Shown: piece by piece, positions 10,998-22,264 of the stretch
How positions within the stretch are numbered: the first letter of the stretch is position 1
Layout: every line of letters starts with the position of its first letter
DNA from: Euphorbia lathyris
Lineage: Eukaryota; Streptophyta; Magnoliopsida; Malpighiales; Euphorbiaceae
Direction of reading: 5' to 3'
Assembly: GCF_963576675.1 (NCBI RefSeq)
Contig: NC_088915.1
Location: 3,291,001 to 3,355,000 of the forward strand
DNA: 64,000 nucleotides
Position numbers and translations under genes: made by a program
Notes under the pieces: model-generated
What the model saw: the letters and a program-made list of their open reading frames with translations, nothing else
Told to the model about the DNA's origin: nothing
The model's database searches: none

Positions 10998-12492
10998 ACC
11001 TACCCTGTTTCTGATGTATCGTTCAACAATTCGCTCTCGGCCAGGAAATGGCCCCTCAATGAAGGGCTCTACTAGCAGTCCATAAATATTCCACAGCAGC
11101 TATAAAATGCATAGATAAATTAAATTAGACCCCAAACATGAGTAGATAAACTAGACCCCAAACATGAATAGATAAATTTACGGGTAAAAAATACATAGAT
11201 TTACATCTTACCGTGGCAATACTATGGGCAGGGCGATCAAGTAGCTGGGGCATAGAAACATGCCCCAAGGGCACGATATTAGGATGGTAAATTTAGGTCC
11301 TGAATATGACCTGCGAACAATAGTAATATCATGAGTGTATTTACAAAAATATGAACTGATTTATGTGTGTTAACAAGTTTATGCATGTTCTTACAACTGG
11401 AGGTGTGGAGGGGAAATCGATAGGGAAGTCCATTTGGACTATGAATACACCTCCTTCATAAGGGGTGTTTGGAGGCCCATTCATCACGACAGTCCATTGC
11501 CGCCGATCAGGACCATGTATATTGACAAGCCACCTAGGTGCCTCATATCGGAGTTGGTCAATCTGAAACTCAACATTACGATAGAGGTTCCTTAAAGTCT
11601 ATCCATGCTCGAAATAACAAACTGTAAGTATAGTGTTAGGTTGCCGTGGGTGACTATTGAGAATTGGTAAACGCTTCCTATTTATAATGTGGGTGGGTAA
11701 GTGAAGGGTCTCAGAATGGAGAAAGGGTAAAAGGAGATTAATTAGGTCTATCTGTATACGGTATGTAATTAATGAGCATCATCAATTGGTTTTGCAGGTA
11801 TCAAGACTTTGGGGATTCTAGGAGATAATGACTTAGATATGCTTCAGTTCAAGTTGGATTTGGTTTTCCAATCAACACTGACTAATTGCTTATTTTTTTC
11901 ACCCTACATTCATTCAGTTATTTGTGTAGTTCAAATGTAAACAGATTATGAGCATTAGTCTCCAGTAAAATTAAAATCACTGATATACAGAAATTCTTGT
12001 TCATTTGATAATTATTGTTCATTTCCAGAATCATTTGAAGAAGAAGGCAATGAGTGACATTTACGTTTAAAAAAATATCATCTAAACAACAATAAAAAGA
12101 CATTAAATTAAAAGAATCTGTCATCTAAAATAAATCTCTTGACATGATTGATTAAGACCTATGCCATCTGATACAAGTTACTACGACAAAAATTATTATA
12201 AAAACTCACCGTGAATACCAATATGCCAATTTCCCATATAGCGACTTGATATTTTTAATTATTAGTATGTCATGTGATGACATTAAAAGTGACGTTAATA
12301 AATAAAAAGATGCATCGTAACAATGTTCATATGATAGTACGAAACTAGGCTGATGTCATGTATAATATCTTCAAATGACAGAACCTAACCGTCGTCTGAA
12401 GGTGCAATAGACGGCAGCGAGCCCTGTGACAGATTTATATCTCGCGGGACAATGGTTTTTAATCGTCGTCTGAAGGGGGTTTTGGCGTAGTG

Positions 12493-13780
12493 AAAATAAA
12501 ATATGATTAACCATTAATAGGATTCACTCGCAAACACAAATTGAACATCTCATATTTTGACATGTCATTTTTATAGAGATAGTAAAATTACACGTAATTT
12601 ACGAAAACATTATAAAAATCCAATATAAAATTATTAATGGGTTAAAATTAGTTAAATAGATTTAGAATCCAATTTTTGGAAAATGGTGTTAATTTACTTC
12701 CTAATACAAAAATAACATTGAAATTTTAAAATTGTCGTTTTATATTTTTAAATTTCTATCACTAAAAGAGTTTATACATGAATGAAAACAAGATGCTAAA
12801 TATAATTTCTATCACTAAAAGATTTTGAATTGGGTTAAGTGAATTTAATTTTTTTGCAACCAAAATGAAGCTACCCACTCAAGCTTATCTATGGGTATGA
12901 TTGTTAGAAAACATGGAAGCCAAATCCAGTCCAAGTGAAAATATTGGTTTGGGTTCAAGGGACCAAATCTCCTCTGACCCAAGTTGCTAAATATAAAACT
13001 CAAATTCTGTATACTTGCAATTCATGGTTTTATATCAGATCCTCAAAGATTTTCAGTGTTTGTATATATATCCCTCTAATTCGATATCTTAATGCAAAAA
13101 AATCAATTATCACGTGGAATAATGGGGATCCCCATTGGGGAACGGAGATACATTTCTTTCATTTTGTTTCTTTATTCCTTTGTATACTCTTCCTTTGCTT
13201 TTTAATAATATGTCGACCTAGTCGGGATGTCCAGCCTTTCCCTAAACCATCACCCCATTTTTACTGAAAAAAATTATAAATAAACAAATCTATAATATTT
13301 CATTTTTTAGGAATAATGGTGTTACTTACTGAATTTGTTTAAGCAGTTACATATAAAAACAAAAATAATTATATTAATTTTATGTATTTTAAATAATGGT
13401 GTAGATTCCATATATACATTGGGGGTATGTGAAGATTACTAGATCTAAGCTTCTTTGAACAAGCGTCTCTTAGAATTACTCCCCGCTGACAAAGACGAAG
13501 ATGACAAATGAGAACGTGGGTAATTATTTGGGAACGGTTTATCACCATCGTTATGCAAAGCTAAGGAGAAAAGTTGTGAAGAAGAAGAGTTACAATATTT
13601 TAAGAAAATGGCACGTTGGGCCATAGATATGATACATCAGTACTATTAACTACTAGAATATAGTATAGATTCCTGTTATATTTAAGCAAGTGATATGTGG
13701 TAAGTTTGACTAGTCTTTTCGCTTTTTTTTGAGCTTATATTGTGAATTGGTTACTAAGCTTTAAAATAGGTCAATAAAAT
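12493..13780. other. Non-coding AT-rich DNA
   Basis: No gene is supported. GGGGATCCCCATTGGGGAAC at about 13,127 resembles a motif seen in retrotransposon leader DNA. A 42-codon frame at about 13,500 (MTNENVGNYLGTVYHH..) has no family I recognise. Confidence 0.4.
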
Positions 13781-13781
13781 T

Positions 13782-14690
13782 AGGCCTAATACATCACCAG
13801 CTCCCTGAACTTGTCTATAATAGTAGATTGCCTCTATGAACTTGTAAGTGTCTCACCAGTTCTCTAAACTTGCTTATTTCGTATCACCAGCTCCTTAATC
13901 TTGTCCATAAAAATTTATTATCTCCCTGAACTTTCCAAATGTCTCACCAGCTCCCTAAACTTGCTTATTCTGTACCAACTAAATACGAAAACTTATTAAA
14001 CCTAAATTCTAAAAATACATCTTCATCTATTTGTGAGGTAATTTTTTTCTTCCCCTACCTTTCAACCTATTATAAGAGTTAGTGTTGCAGGATTGAGAGA
14101 TCGAAATATTGAGGAACGAGAGTTAGTAGGGTTAAGGAGCAAAAATACCCTTAATATTTTGGGTCAGGAGTAATTTTACCCATAACGTGTAAAATGGTGC
14201 AATTTTACCCCTAACGTTAGTAGCCAGGAGCAAATTTATAAATTGGTGAAATTTTTGAATTGTTTTGTCCAATTTGTACAAAAGATAGTATATTTTTTTT
14301 CCACATCCCAACATATGTTTGTGATTTGTTACCGATAAAATCATGCACGTATGAAGTGTAGATGATAAGATTCATGACCGAGATGACAATTTGATGAATT
14401 ATTTCTCAAATTAACCCAATTTATCAATGTTAAAGGTAAAATTGCTCTTGGTTTCCAACGTTAGGGTAAAATTGCACAATTTTAGACGTTAGTTGTAAAA
14501 TTACTCCTGTTCCAAAACATTATGGGTATTTTTGCACTTTAACACGAGTTAGTATTATGGTTTTTGTATTCAGTTGTTACGGAATAAACAAGTTTAGAGA
14601 GCTGGTAAGACATTTGCAAAGTTCAGGGAGCTAAAAAAAATTATGGACAAGTTCAGAGAGCCAATCTACATCACATCGTATATCGCCTCT
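13782..14690. mobile_element. Mutator-like MITE with long imperfect terminal repeats
   Basis: The left arm repeats CACCAGCTCCCTGAACTTG-like units three to four times. The right arm, read in reverse, gives CTCTCTGAACTTGTCCATAA, AGCTCCCTGAACTTTGCAAA and ACCAGCTCTCTAAACTTG. Such ...CCTGAACTTG... repeats are typical of non-coding Mutator-like elements. Exact ends and target duplication could not be fixed. A second element is nested inside it. Confidence 0.6.
14129..14545. mobile_element. Nested Mutator-like MITE (417 bp, 9-bp target duplication)
   Basis: The ends GGGTTAAGGAGCAAAAATACCC and, in reverse, GTGTTAAAGTGCAAAAATACCC form terminal inverted repeats, and further in AATTTTACCC..AACGTTAG pairs with its complement. 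It is flanked by perfect GAGTTAGTA repeats (14120-14128 and 14546-14554), a 9-bp duplication diagnostic of Mutator-like insertion. It sits inside the 13,782-14,690 element. Confidence 0.85.
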
Positions 14691-15600
14691 GTTAAACATA
14701 GTGGTAGTGTATTTAGGAAACCACAATTACCTAATAGTATAATACAATGACAAAACTCGATAACTATTTAAATTATTATCTTATTCTTTGCCCATCCTAG
14801 GTCTTTAAATTCTATAGTTATATTTCCGGGTAAGCTCATTGTTGGATCGACCAAATTAGGGTCCATAATTTTCCAGTTGTGCATTTTGTAATTTAAGATG
14901 GAATTCGTCCGGTTCTTTTTAATTGCTTAACTTTCTTTGATCATTGGGATAATTCAAATTTTCTAATGTAAATTGGACTCAATTCCTCTCTTTCTAAGAA
15001 AAATTGTTTTGCATGGATGTTTATAAATCGATAATCAGATAATTTCAAGTGAATTTCAAGTGAGTCACACAAATTAGTTTTGACAAGTTAAATTTGTTGT
15101 TGTCAAAACCTAACCGCGTTGATCTGAACCACGTATGGATGGTAATATTGCGTTTTGGGTTTAATGAATAGTTCTTTTCAGTTTGCAACTAACTAGGGCT
15201 TAGACCATCTCCAACACATTTCATCAAATTTACTGCATCAAACTATGTTTTCATCATATTCTCTATCTGTTTTGATGTTGCTACAATGTTTTTACTACAA
15301 CCCATTTCATCATTATTAGAGTTAAATGATTTTGTATGGATTGATTATTAGTGTTAAATGATTCTTGATTTCTGGTTTTTATGTATATAAAATAAATGAA
15401 AAAGAAAATAAATAATATTATTTTATTAAATGATGCCCCATCAAAAAATGATGCTACAATGTTTTTTTTAAATGATGGGATACGCGAGGGACACTTCGGG
15501 GACACTTCGGGATACTTTAGGGTTTTTTTTTTAAAAACTATGAAAGTATAAAGGTTTTTTTAAAACTCAGAAAATATAAGGATTAAAATGAAATAATCCC
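14691..15600. other. Intergenic DNA upstream of DMS3 with a possible MITE
   Basis: No gene. About 15,200-15,490 contains CCATCTCCAACACATTTCATC and, later, ATGCCCCATCAAAAAATGATG, phrases I associate with a short dispersed repeat of plants. Ends were not resolved. Two GGGACACTTC repeats occur at about 15,488. Confidence 0.35.
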
Positions 15601-15639
15601 AGGATTACTAGTATATACGGACATTGAACCCTAACAAAA

Positions 15640-15800
15640 TTGAAATTCCTAAATCTTTTCTCTCATTTGATCGAGGTTTTGTGTTCAGTGGTTCTGTGCA
15701 ATCAGTTGTCTTCCTCGATTGCTTTGCTGAAGTCGATCCCTCTCATCTGGTCGATCTACTTTGATCGAGTTTTTCCTCTCATCTGGTCGATCTGCTATGA
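15640..15800 (+). promoter_or_regulatory. Possible 5' UTR exon of DMS3
   Basis: A CT-rich stretch has three TCATTTGATCGAG/CTCATCTGGTCGATC-type repeats about 1 kb upstream of the first recognised DMS3 coding exon, whose acceptor at 16765 implies an upstream exon. No in-frame ATG with DMS3-like N-terminal residues was found, so this is offered only as a candidate leader. Confidence 0.3.
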
Positions 15801-16780
15801 ATTAATTACTTATTAGTTAATATTATAGATGTTATTTGTGGTTTTATAATGACTTGAGAGTATTATTTGTGTTTTTATAATCACTTTATGAATATGATTT
15901 GAGATTTATATATTTGTGTATCTTTTGAATTTTCATTATAAATGATATATATATTATTAATTATATATAAAATTTGTTGTATCCCCACCGTACCGTATCT
16001 CATACTTTTTAGAAATGTTGTTTGGCGTATCTGTTCGAATACTCGCACCAGTATGCATACCCCTATCAGTGCTAATAGTAGAGCTGTAATTCTGGTGAAA
16101 TTTGTATGCTCTTGGCTTGGAAATTGATTTTTCATTGTGATTGCTGTTTGAAAATCACGGAAGTTTCTTTGAATTATTGCTTAAATGAGAATGATAAATT
16201 TGGAGACCCTAAGAAGGATGGTGATTAGTGTGGCTGGATTCATTTTGCTTCACTCAGTGAACTATATTTTGAAAATTTTGACATGTAGAAGAGTAGAAGC
16301 CATGTATATGCTTGCATGGTTGTTATCAAAGAAATTATATTGTCAGCCCTTGTTTTTGAATGGCAAAGAACTTTTAAACTTTGCAGCTAATTTTGATGAG
16401 TTCATCTTCCAATAACTAGGATATTATTTGGGAGCATAAGCTTTGAAGGCTTTTAATTTGTTCACTATATGCAGTGAGACCATAAAGAAATTATGTCTCA
16501 GGCTTCATATGTTTTAGACCTTTATCATCTTTAGATTTCAGAAGATTACTATGACTATTTCCATTATTAGTAAATATGGTTTTTGTTTGTCCGCTTTTTA
16601 TTGTTTCTTGAGATGCACTGTGATGCATACAAATGTGCCTTGCTTTACCTATTTGTGTAAGGAACATAGTGTCATGTTGCTCTTTGAGATGATATGTTCA
16701 TAGTTACAAATGTTAAGTAGATCCTTTTGTTTTAGCTGTAATTCTTACATAGAGTGTTTCCGCAGGATTTGTCAGCTCTG

Positions 16781-19700
16781 ATGGAAGAAGAAGCTAGTAT
16801 TATCTCAAGTAATGAAATGCAAAATGGTGGTTCTATGCAAGCCCAATCCGTCATATACAATTCTAAGGTTTTCAGTTTGCATAGGATCTTTACATTTTGT
16901 TGTGATGTGGGTGTAAATCAAAAGCAATTCTTCTGTTATTTATATTTTATGTGGAGTTGACATTTCTAAAAAAAAAGCTGAAATTTCACATTGCAATTTG
17001 TATTTTTTTAGACATCCTTTAAGTTACTGGAGCTTATTTACAATGTAAAGTAGGTCAAAGAACTAATTGTTAAATTGTAACCTTTGCAGAAATTTCAAGA
17101 TGATCTACACACAGCAGGAATCCAAATCAAGCAGCATGAGGATAACTTGAAATTTTTGAAAAGTCAACGAAACAAATTACAAGACTCAATACTTGATCTG
17201 CAAGGTATGCTAAATTTTATTTTTTGTGCCTCTTCTAGAGGATTAGTTCTTCTTGAAGATTACTTAGCTAAGAAGTATTTGCATGTGCAGTTCACTTGGA
17301 TACAAGCACATCTAGGAACAAATTTATGTTGTGTAGTGTAATGGTTTTTAATTTAAGCATGGTAGCTACCTAACAAATTCGACCGAGTCACCTGTTTTTA
17401 ATTGTTGGCCATTAATTCTTGGTTCTCCAGGTGCTTTAAGTACTGTGGTAGCAATGTTTAGGTCTGTCATTCATATACACTGTTTCCTTCAATGTCTTAG
17501 TTAATTTAATTAGACAAGATATTTCAGTAAAGTTTTTGCTGATATAAACTGAAAATGATGTTGTTAGGAAACTGTTGTAGCTAGTCCAAATCAGAGTAAA
17601 TTTATTTAGAAATTGTTATTTTCGGAATTATCATTTATTTAGGAAGTCTTAGTATTAATAGAAATAAGAGTTTATTTTCAGAACTATTATTTAGGAAGTT
17701 CTAATTCTAATAAGATAGTAGTTTATTTTTAGAATTTTTATTTAGGAAGTGTTAAATCTAATTGAATATGAATACTAGTTTAAGTCTGCCTTTTGTACTA
17801 TTATAGAAAGGAACCATTTTATCATTGGTAAAGTACTATTTGAAAAACAAATTCAGAGGTCAGGAGTTCTCATCATAGAGATCCGGGTTTCTCTCTAACG
17901 AGCTGCATTAATTAATTCTCATCATACTATCTCGAAAGAAAAAGAAGTAAAATTCACTTCCTGATTTCAAGGTTCAAGGACCCGTAATTTGATCCAAAAC
18001 TCAGGAGCTTAACAAAGTGGTATTAGAGCAAGTTATGGGTGAATCAAGTAATCTGGAAAAACAGTTTGAAGCCTTTTTGAGATTCATACTGCAAAGACAG
18101 GCCAAAGGTGGAGGCCATGGTACTCCAAGTAGAAACCATTAAGGAGAGTGGCAATCTAGCACAACAAGGAAGGAGACATGGGGTGGACAATAGAATACGA
18201 CGGCAGGAGGAGGACTGCTTCCAAAATTCTCGAAACTGGATTTCCTAAGTTTGATGGGTCGTATGATCCCTTGAGCTGGTTGGTTGCATATGTGTGAGCA
18301 TTTTTGTAAGCATCAACACACTGTTGAAAGGCACAATACTGGTCGAAGTAGAGTTGCATAAATCTGCTGAATTACCAAGGCTATATGAGAAAAGAGAAAT
18401 TATCAAGATGGGACTGCTGGCCAGCCGTGGAAGGACCCTTTAGAGAAACGAAAGACTAAGGGGATTTGTTATAATTATGACTAACCGTATACATGAGGAC
18501 ATCAGTATAAAAGATATCACTGGCTGGAAGGACTATATGAAGCTTTACTAGAACCAGATGATGAATCCTATCACCAACGGATGCTTTGGTGAAGTAGCTC
18601 TAGTTATCATCTTTGTGCATGAGATCACACTCATTTTTGTAGGGGAAGGCAATGTTAAAATTGTTGTAGCTAGTCTATATCATAATAAATCGTTATTTTG
18701 ATTAGGTTTAGGACTTACTAGTTTCATAATTGTTATTTATTTAGGAAGTCTTAGTCCTTGAGGAGTAGGAATTTATTATCAGAATTGTTATTTAGGAAGT
18801 TTTAATTCTAATAGGGGTATGGTTTTATTTTCAGAATTTTTATTTAGGAAGTTTGAATTATAATATGAGCAGGAGTTCTAGTTCAAGTATGCCTTTTGTA
18901 TTCTTATAAGTTATAAAAGGGAAGTGTTTATCATTAATAAAGTAAGCATCATTTGAAAAACAAATTCAGAGGTCACGAAATTAATTCTCATTATAGATAA
19001 GCTAGGTCGAAAAAGAAAAGAAGATTTACTTCTTGATTTCATAGTCAAGGACCCGTAACTCAATCCAAAGCTCAGAACTTATAGTGTGAGCAGTTTTTTT
19101 TATCTCAACTTCCAGTCAGTGTTTCGGGATGGAAGTATTTACTTTTAGATCCTAGAATTGTTTGGAGATTTTATCGGTATAATCATTTGTGATGCATAAT
19201 ATCTCTTTTTCCATTTTCATTTTTTGCTAGGGACAAGTTTCTTTTCAGTTATTCTTGGTAATTATCACTCCGCAAGACCTCCTAGTGGTGAAAGTGAAAG
19301 CCATTCCTCCAATCAGAGTGAGGCAGAAACAGTAAAGCAAATTCTGCAGCATGAAACTTCTGCTGCATGCATTGTGTGTCAGCTGACAAAGCGCCATGGT
19401 ACTCACGCACCTCAACTCGCATTCACTAAGGATGTGCTTGGTATTGTTGCTACTCTGGGCAAGGTGGATGATGATAATCTTAGCAGGTTAGTTTGAAGTT
19501 GCATGTTATCTGCTACTGATATTTACTATCTATCTAACATGTAGATTCTTCCTCTTCTATGAAATAAGTCTTATGATTAGTTTCCTTGCTAATATAGCAT
19601 ATTGTTCCTGGTTCTAATGTAGTCAGTTAATTTATGTACTCCACAATTCCAAGAGCTCTTATTATTTTCAATCAGTGAAATGCCTCCGTACTTACTGCCA

Positions 19701-21193
19701 CACTGATGTTTGCTTTAAAGAGCTGCATGATAATGCAGTTGTTGTTAGTTATCTGCACTATTTTCAATCTACTTTTACTTATTCTTTCTTAATTGCAGGC
19801 TTCTTTCAGAGTACTTAGGAGTAGAGACAATGCTAGGAATTGTTTGCAAGACTTACGAAGGTGTTAAAGCTCTTGAAACTTATGACAAGGAAGGCCATAT
19901 AAATAGTGATTCTGGAATTCGAGGCTTTGGTACTACAATCGGACGGACTCTGGATGGTCGATTTCTTGTCATTTGTCTCGAAAATTTAAGGCATGTATCT
20001 CTTTCTTTTCTTTATTGTTGTTTGGAATTCAGCTCTTGAATTACAAACTTTTTTTCCCTTGTAGACCTTACTGTGGTGAATTTGTGGATGATGACCCTCA
20101 AAGAAGGCTTGATCTTCTACGGCCAAAATTGCCTAATGGCAAGTGTCCACCTGGATTTATTGGTTTCGCTGTTAACATGATCCATGTGGATTACATGAAT
20201 TTGTTGTATGTATCTGATGTCTATGGCCTCAGAGAGACTCTATTTTACAGCCTCTTTTCTCGCCTGCAAGTTTACAAAAGTAGGGAGGAGATGCTACTTG
20301 CTCTTCCACTTATAAGTGATGGAGCAATTTCACTGGATGGAGGGATTATTAAGCCTAATGGTTTCTTTTCCTTGGGGAATCTGTAAGTATTTTGCTTTAT
20401 TGACATGAAATTGTCTTCCAATTGGATCTAATGGTGAATTTCATTGGTTTACAGCATCTCCTTTTGTGGTATTTCGGAATTTGCTTTCTGCATGTAGGTA
20501 GTTTAAATGCACTAAGAAAGAAATGTCTTTCTGAATCGTGATAGATTATAGAATTATGTATGTGTTATAATTTGATTATAATAGGTCACCTATAGGGTTC
20601 ATAGCATTAGCCTCTGACCTTCCAAATTCAACTCATGATATTTGGTGCATGGATTTTTCTTCCCCCAATTTTTGTACAACTATCATACAAAAGAAAAGAA
20701 ATACTTATTTTGTCTAGAATGGTCGATTCAAAGGGTGAGCCTTGGCGAAACGGTAAACATTGTTGTTGTTGTGTGACTGAGAGATCAGGGGTTCAAGTCT
20801 TAGGAGCGACCTCTTGCCAAAAAAATTGGCAGAGGAAGGCTTACCCCCAGTAAATAACATATTTTGGCATACCCTATGTTTAGAGTTACATGTGTGTGTG
20901 TGAGCGCGTGTTGTGTGTGTATTTCTCATTTGGTATCTCTTCTTTCTGGATTTTTTTTGTTCCCCAGGACTGATGTTGATGTAAGATTTCCAAAACCTTC
21001 CATGTCAGCAAATCCACCTGATAGCTACATGGAAACTGAGAATCAACTCAAACAGAAGACATGGGAAAAGGAGAAGTTGACAGAGGATTTAAAGCGAGAG
21101 CAAATGCTGTTGAATTCTGCAAGATTCAATTTTGAGAGAAAGAAGGAAGAGTTTGTTAAGTTTCTCTCACAAACCTCTGCAAACACAACTTAG
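16781..21193 (+). CDS. DMS3: DMS3-like SMC-hinge protein (RNA-directed DNA methylation)
   Basis: Joined exons 16781-16867, 17090-17204, 19249-19486, 19799-19990, 20065-20382 and 20968-21193 keep frame and give 391 residues (Arabidopsis DMS3 is about 420). In that family the protein, with DRD1 and RDM1, forms the DDR complex that recruits RNA polymerase V in the nucleus. Residues about 30-67 form a coiled coil ([18 protein letters not shown]). About 95-317 form the SMC-hinge domain ([30 protein letters not shown] [30 protein letters not shown]). A C-terminal coiled coil ends in [13 protein letters not shown]. The exon containing ATG 16781 starts at an acceptor (16766), so a short upstream coding exon may be missing. 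The third junction uses the inner acceptor TTTTCAG, giving [10 protein letters not shown] as in homologues. Intron 19991-20064 begins GC. No frameshift or stop was seen. Confidence 0.92.
17573..19083 (+). mobile_element. Deleted Ty3/gypsy element in DMS3 intron (17205-19248)
   Basis: Two LTR-like copies, 17573-18014 and 18662-about 19083, both begin TGTTGTAGCTAGTC and contain repeated TTATTTAGGAAGT phrases. Right after the first comes TGGTATTAGAGCAAG, a one-mismatch initiator tRNA-Met primer site. The 0.65-kb interior has broken gag pieces: a start like [30 protein letters not shown], and a knuckle-like CYNYD..PYT..H. No pol remains. It lies in the sense orientation in an intron and seems tolerated. 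No clean target duplication was found and the LTRs are clearly diverged. Confidence 0.72.
19991..20064 (+). other. GC-AG intron in DMS3
   Basis: The exon ends TTTAAG and the intron starts GCATGT. Splicing there to TTGTAG|ACCTTACTG restores ENLRPYCGEF as in DMS3 homologues, while the next GT downstream would add codons not expected at this site. GC-AG introns are an established minor class of U2 introns. Confidence 0.7.
20733..20853 (+). mobile_element. tRNA-derived SINE in the last DMS3 intron
   Basis: Starts GGGTGAGCCTTGGCGAAACGG (A-box-like TTGGCGAAACGG), then GAGATCAGGGGTTCAAGTCT (B box GGTTCAAGTC), then the family tail CCTCTTGCCAAAAAAATTGG and GGCTTACCCCCAG. Spacing of the internal promoter boxes and the recurrent tail fit a dispersed plant SINE. 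It lies between exons ending at 20382 and starting at 20968. A small fragment of the same tail occurs in reverse at about 30,900-30,925. Confidence 0.75.
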
Positions 21194-21940
21194 GTATTGC
21201 ACTGAACACATCTTAATTGAGTTGGATTGGAGTTGTATTTTGCAGATTTCAACAGCATTTGCTGTGGCTTCAGATGCAGGAAGGACAAGATAGGTTCAAC
21301 CCTAGATGATATTAGAAGGGGGAATCAAATCCTTATTAGGATAGCAACTCGGAAAAGTCTTCTATTCCGTTATCGTTTTTGAATGGGCTACGAATTTCTT
21401 TTCGTGAAAATGGCAGCTTATTCAGTTACCAGGAGCAATTCGGTTCGTATTAAGAGTAGCAAATCTGCCATTTTTTTCCTTTTAGTTTTTAACCATTAGG
21501 AGTAGAAGTGGGTAAATTTAGTAACTTCTGGACTCTTAACATCTTCATAATCAATGTTTTTAACTGACTTCTTGTATTGACTGAGTTGGAGTTGTTTAAA
21601 AATGTTCTGCACTTCAAGTAGGAGCAACTTTTACAAGTTTTTTCGTAAACCGTGAAGTTTTTGCATTATGTGAAATTATTATGGGTTTTTCTTTTTTCAT
21701 ACTTTTTGATTAATTTGGATAAATAATTTACTAGTTTCTATGTTCTTATATATTAAGCTAGTCTGTTTTTGGAAATAATTGTCTAATCATTAAGTTTTTG
21801 TTTCTATCAATTCTTTAAAATTAATAGTCAAAATAGATTAAATTAAATTTTAAGTGACAACTCTTTATCCTATTTTATAAAAATAAAACATCTATGTTTT
21901 TATTTTCGAACATAGTCATAATTTATAGGGATAAGGTACC
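21194..21940 (+). other. DMS3 3' flank, probable 3' UTR
   Basis: No coding sequence. TAG is followed at once by GTATTGC, and TTTTGCAG lies about 60 bp further, so a 3'-UTR intron is possible. The distal part is AT-rich with no feature. Confidence 0.4.
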
Positions 21941-21944
21941 AAAA

Positions 21945-22145
21945 TAGGCCTAAGGTTTTTAGGGAAGTACCAATTTAGGCTCAACTTAACGCTTACAACA
22001 TAATACCAATTTAGACTTAACGTTTATAATATAGCATCAATTTAGGCCTCACGTACAAAATAGCACCAATATAGACTTAAAGTTTACAAAATAATACGAA
22101 TTTAAACTTAATGTTTACAAAATATATACAATTTAAGCTAAACAT
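21945..22145. repeat. Degenerate minisatellite, about 33-37 bp unit, six to seven copies
   Basis: Successive units read like ACCAATTTAGGCTCAACTTA / ACGCTTACAACATAATACC with drift toward the right. It resembles terminal arrays of some Mutator-like elements, but no opposite end is visible. Confidence 0.6.
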
Positions 22146-22264
22146 CATAATTAAATTAATCATATTATATTCTTTCCCTATTAACTTTATATGTTATCAT
22201 TTTATTTAGTTCTATATTTTTATTTATTAAAATACAATTAATTAGTATTTTTGCCCATTAAGAT

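Larger units (their letters stand above)
6003..11606 (-). pseudogene. E2 (UBC)-like pseudogene captured in CACTA A, split by a copia element
   Basis: Minus-strand E2-fold gene. Exon 1/2 is fused (11606-11395) and encodes WTVVMNGPPNTPYEGGVF and DFPIDFPSTPP, matching the E2 core that reads GP..TPYEGG.F...FP.DYP..PP in active enzymes. Exon 3 (11310-11212) has IYHPN, then VPLGHVSMPQLL where E2s have the active-site GSICLDIL; aligned this way the catalytic Cys is Ser. Exon 4 (11099 onward) gives LLWNIYGLLVEP, is interrupted at 11002 by the copia element, and resumes at 6053 with YVGTARRWTEEH and a stop at 6003-6005. Other lesions: a frameshift just after the ATG and TAA just before IYHPN. A TATAAATA box lies at about 11680-11687. 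The intron that B has between its exons 1 and 2 is absent here. Confidence 0.75.
3468..12492 (+). mobile_element. CACTA element A (En/Spm superfamily), non-autonomous, carries an E2-like gene
   Basis: The left end CACTATGCCA (3468) and the right end, read inward on the minus strand as CACTACGCCA (12492), are terminal inverted repeats with one mismatch in 10. The element is flanked on both sides by AAA, the 3-bp target duplication expected for CACTA elements. Subterminal DNA is rich in AGATGACA/TGTCATCTGA-type short repeats. Without the copia inserted at 6059-10997 the element is about 4.1 kb. No TnpA/TnpD-like transposase was seen, so it must be mobilised in trans. It carries a captured E2-like gene near its right end (minus strand) and a promoter-like region near its left end. 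Element B at 25,970 is a relative in the opposite orientation. Confidence 0.88.

Noticed and set aside
13500..13630. Small frame MTNENVGNYLGTVYHH...
   Set aside because: 42 codons, no family match, no promoter or splice context; not supported as a gene.
20864..21193. 109-codon frame beginning [17 protein letters not shown] as a separate gene
   Set aside because: The first part is intron sequence with a TG microsatellite. Only the portion from 20968 is the last DMS3 exon.
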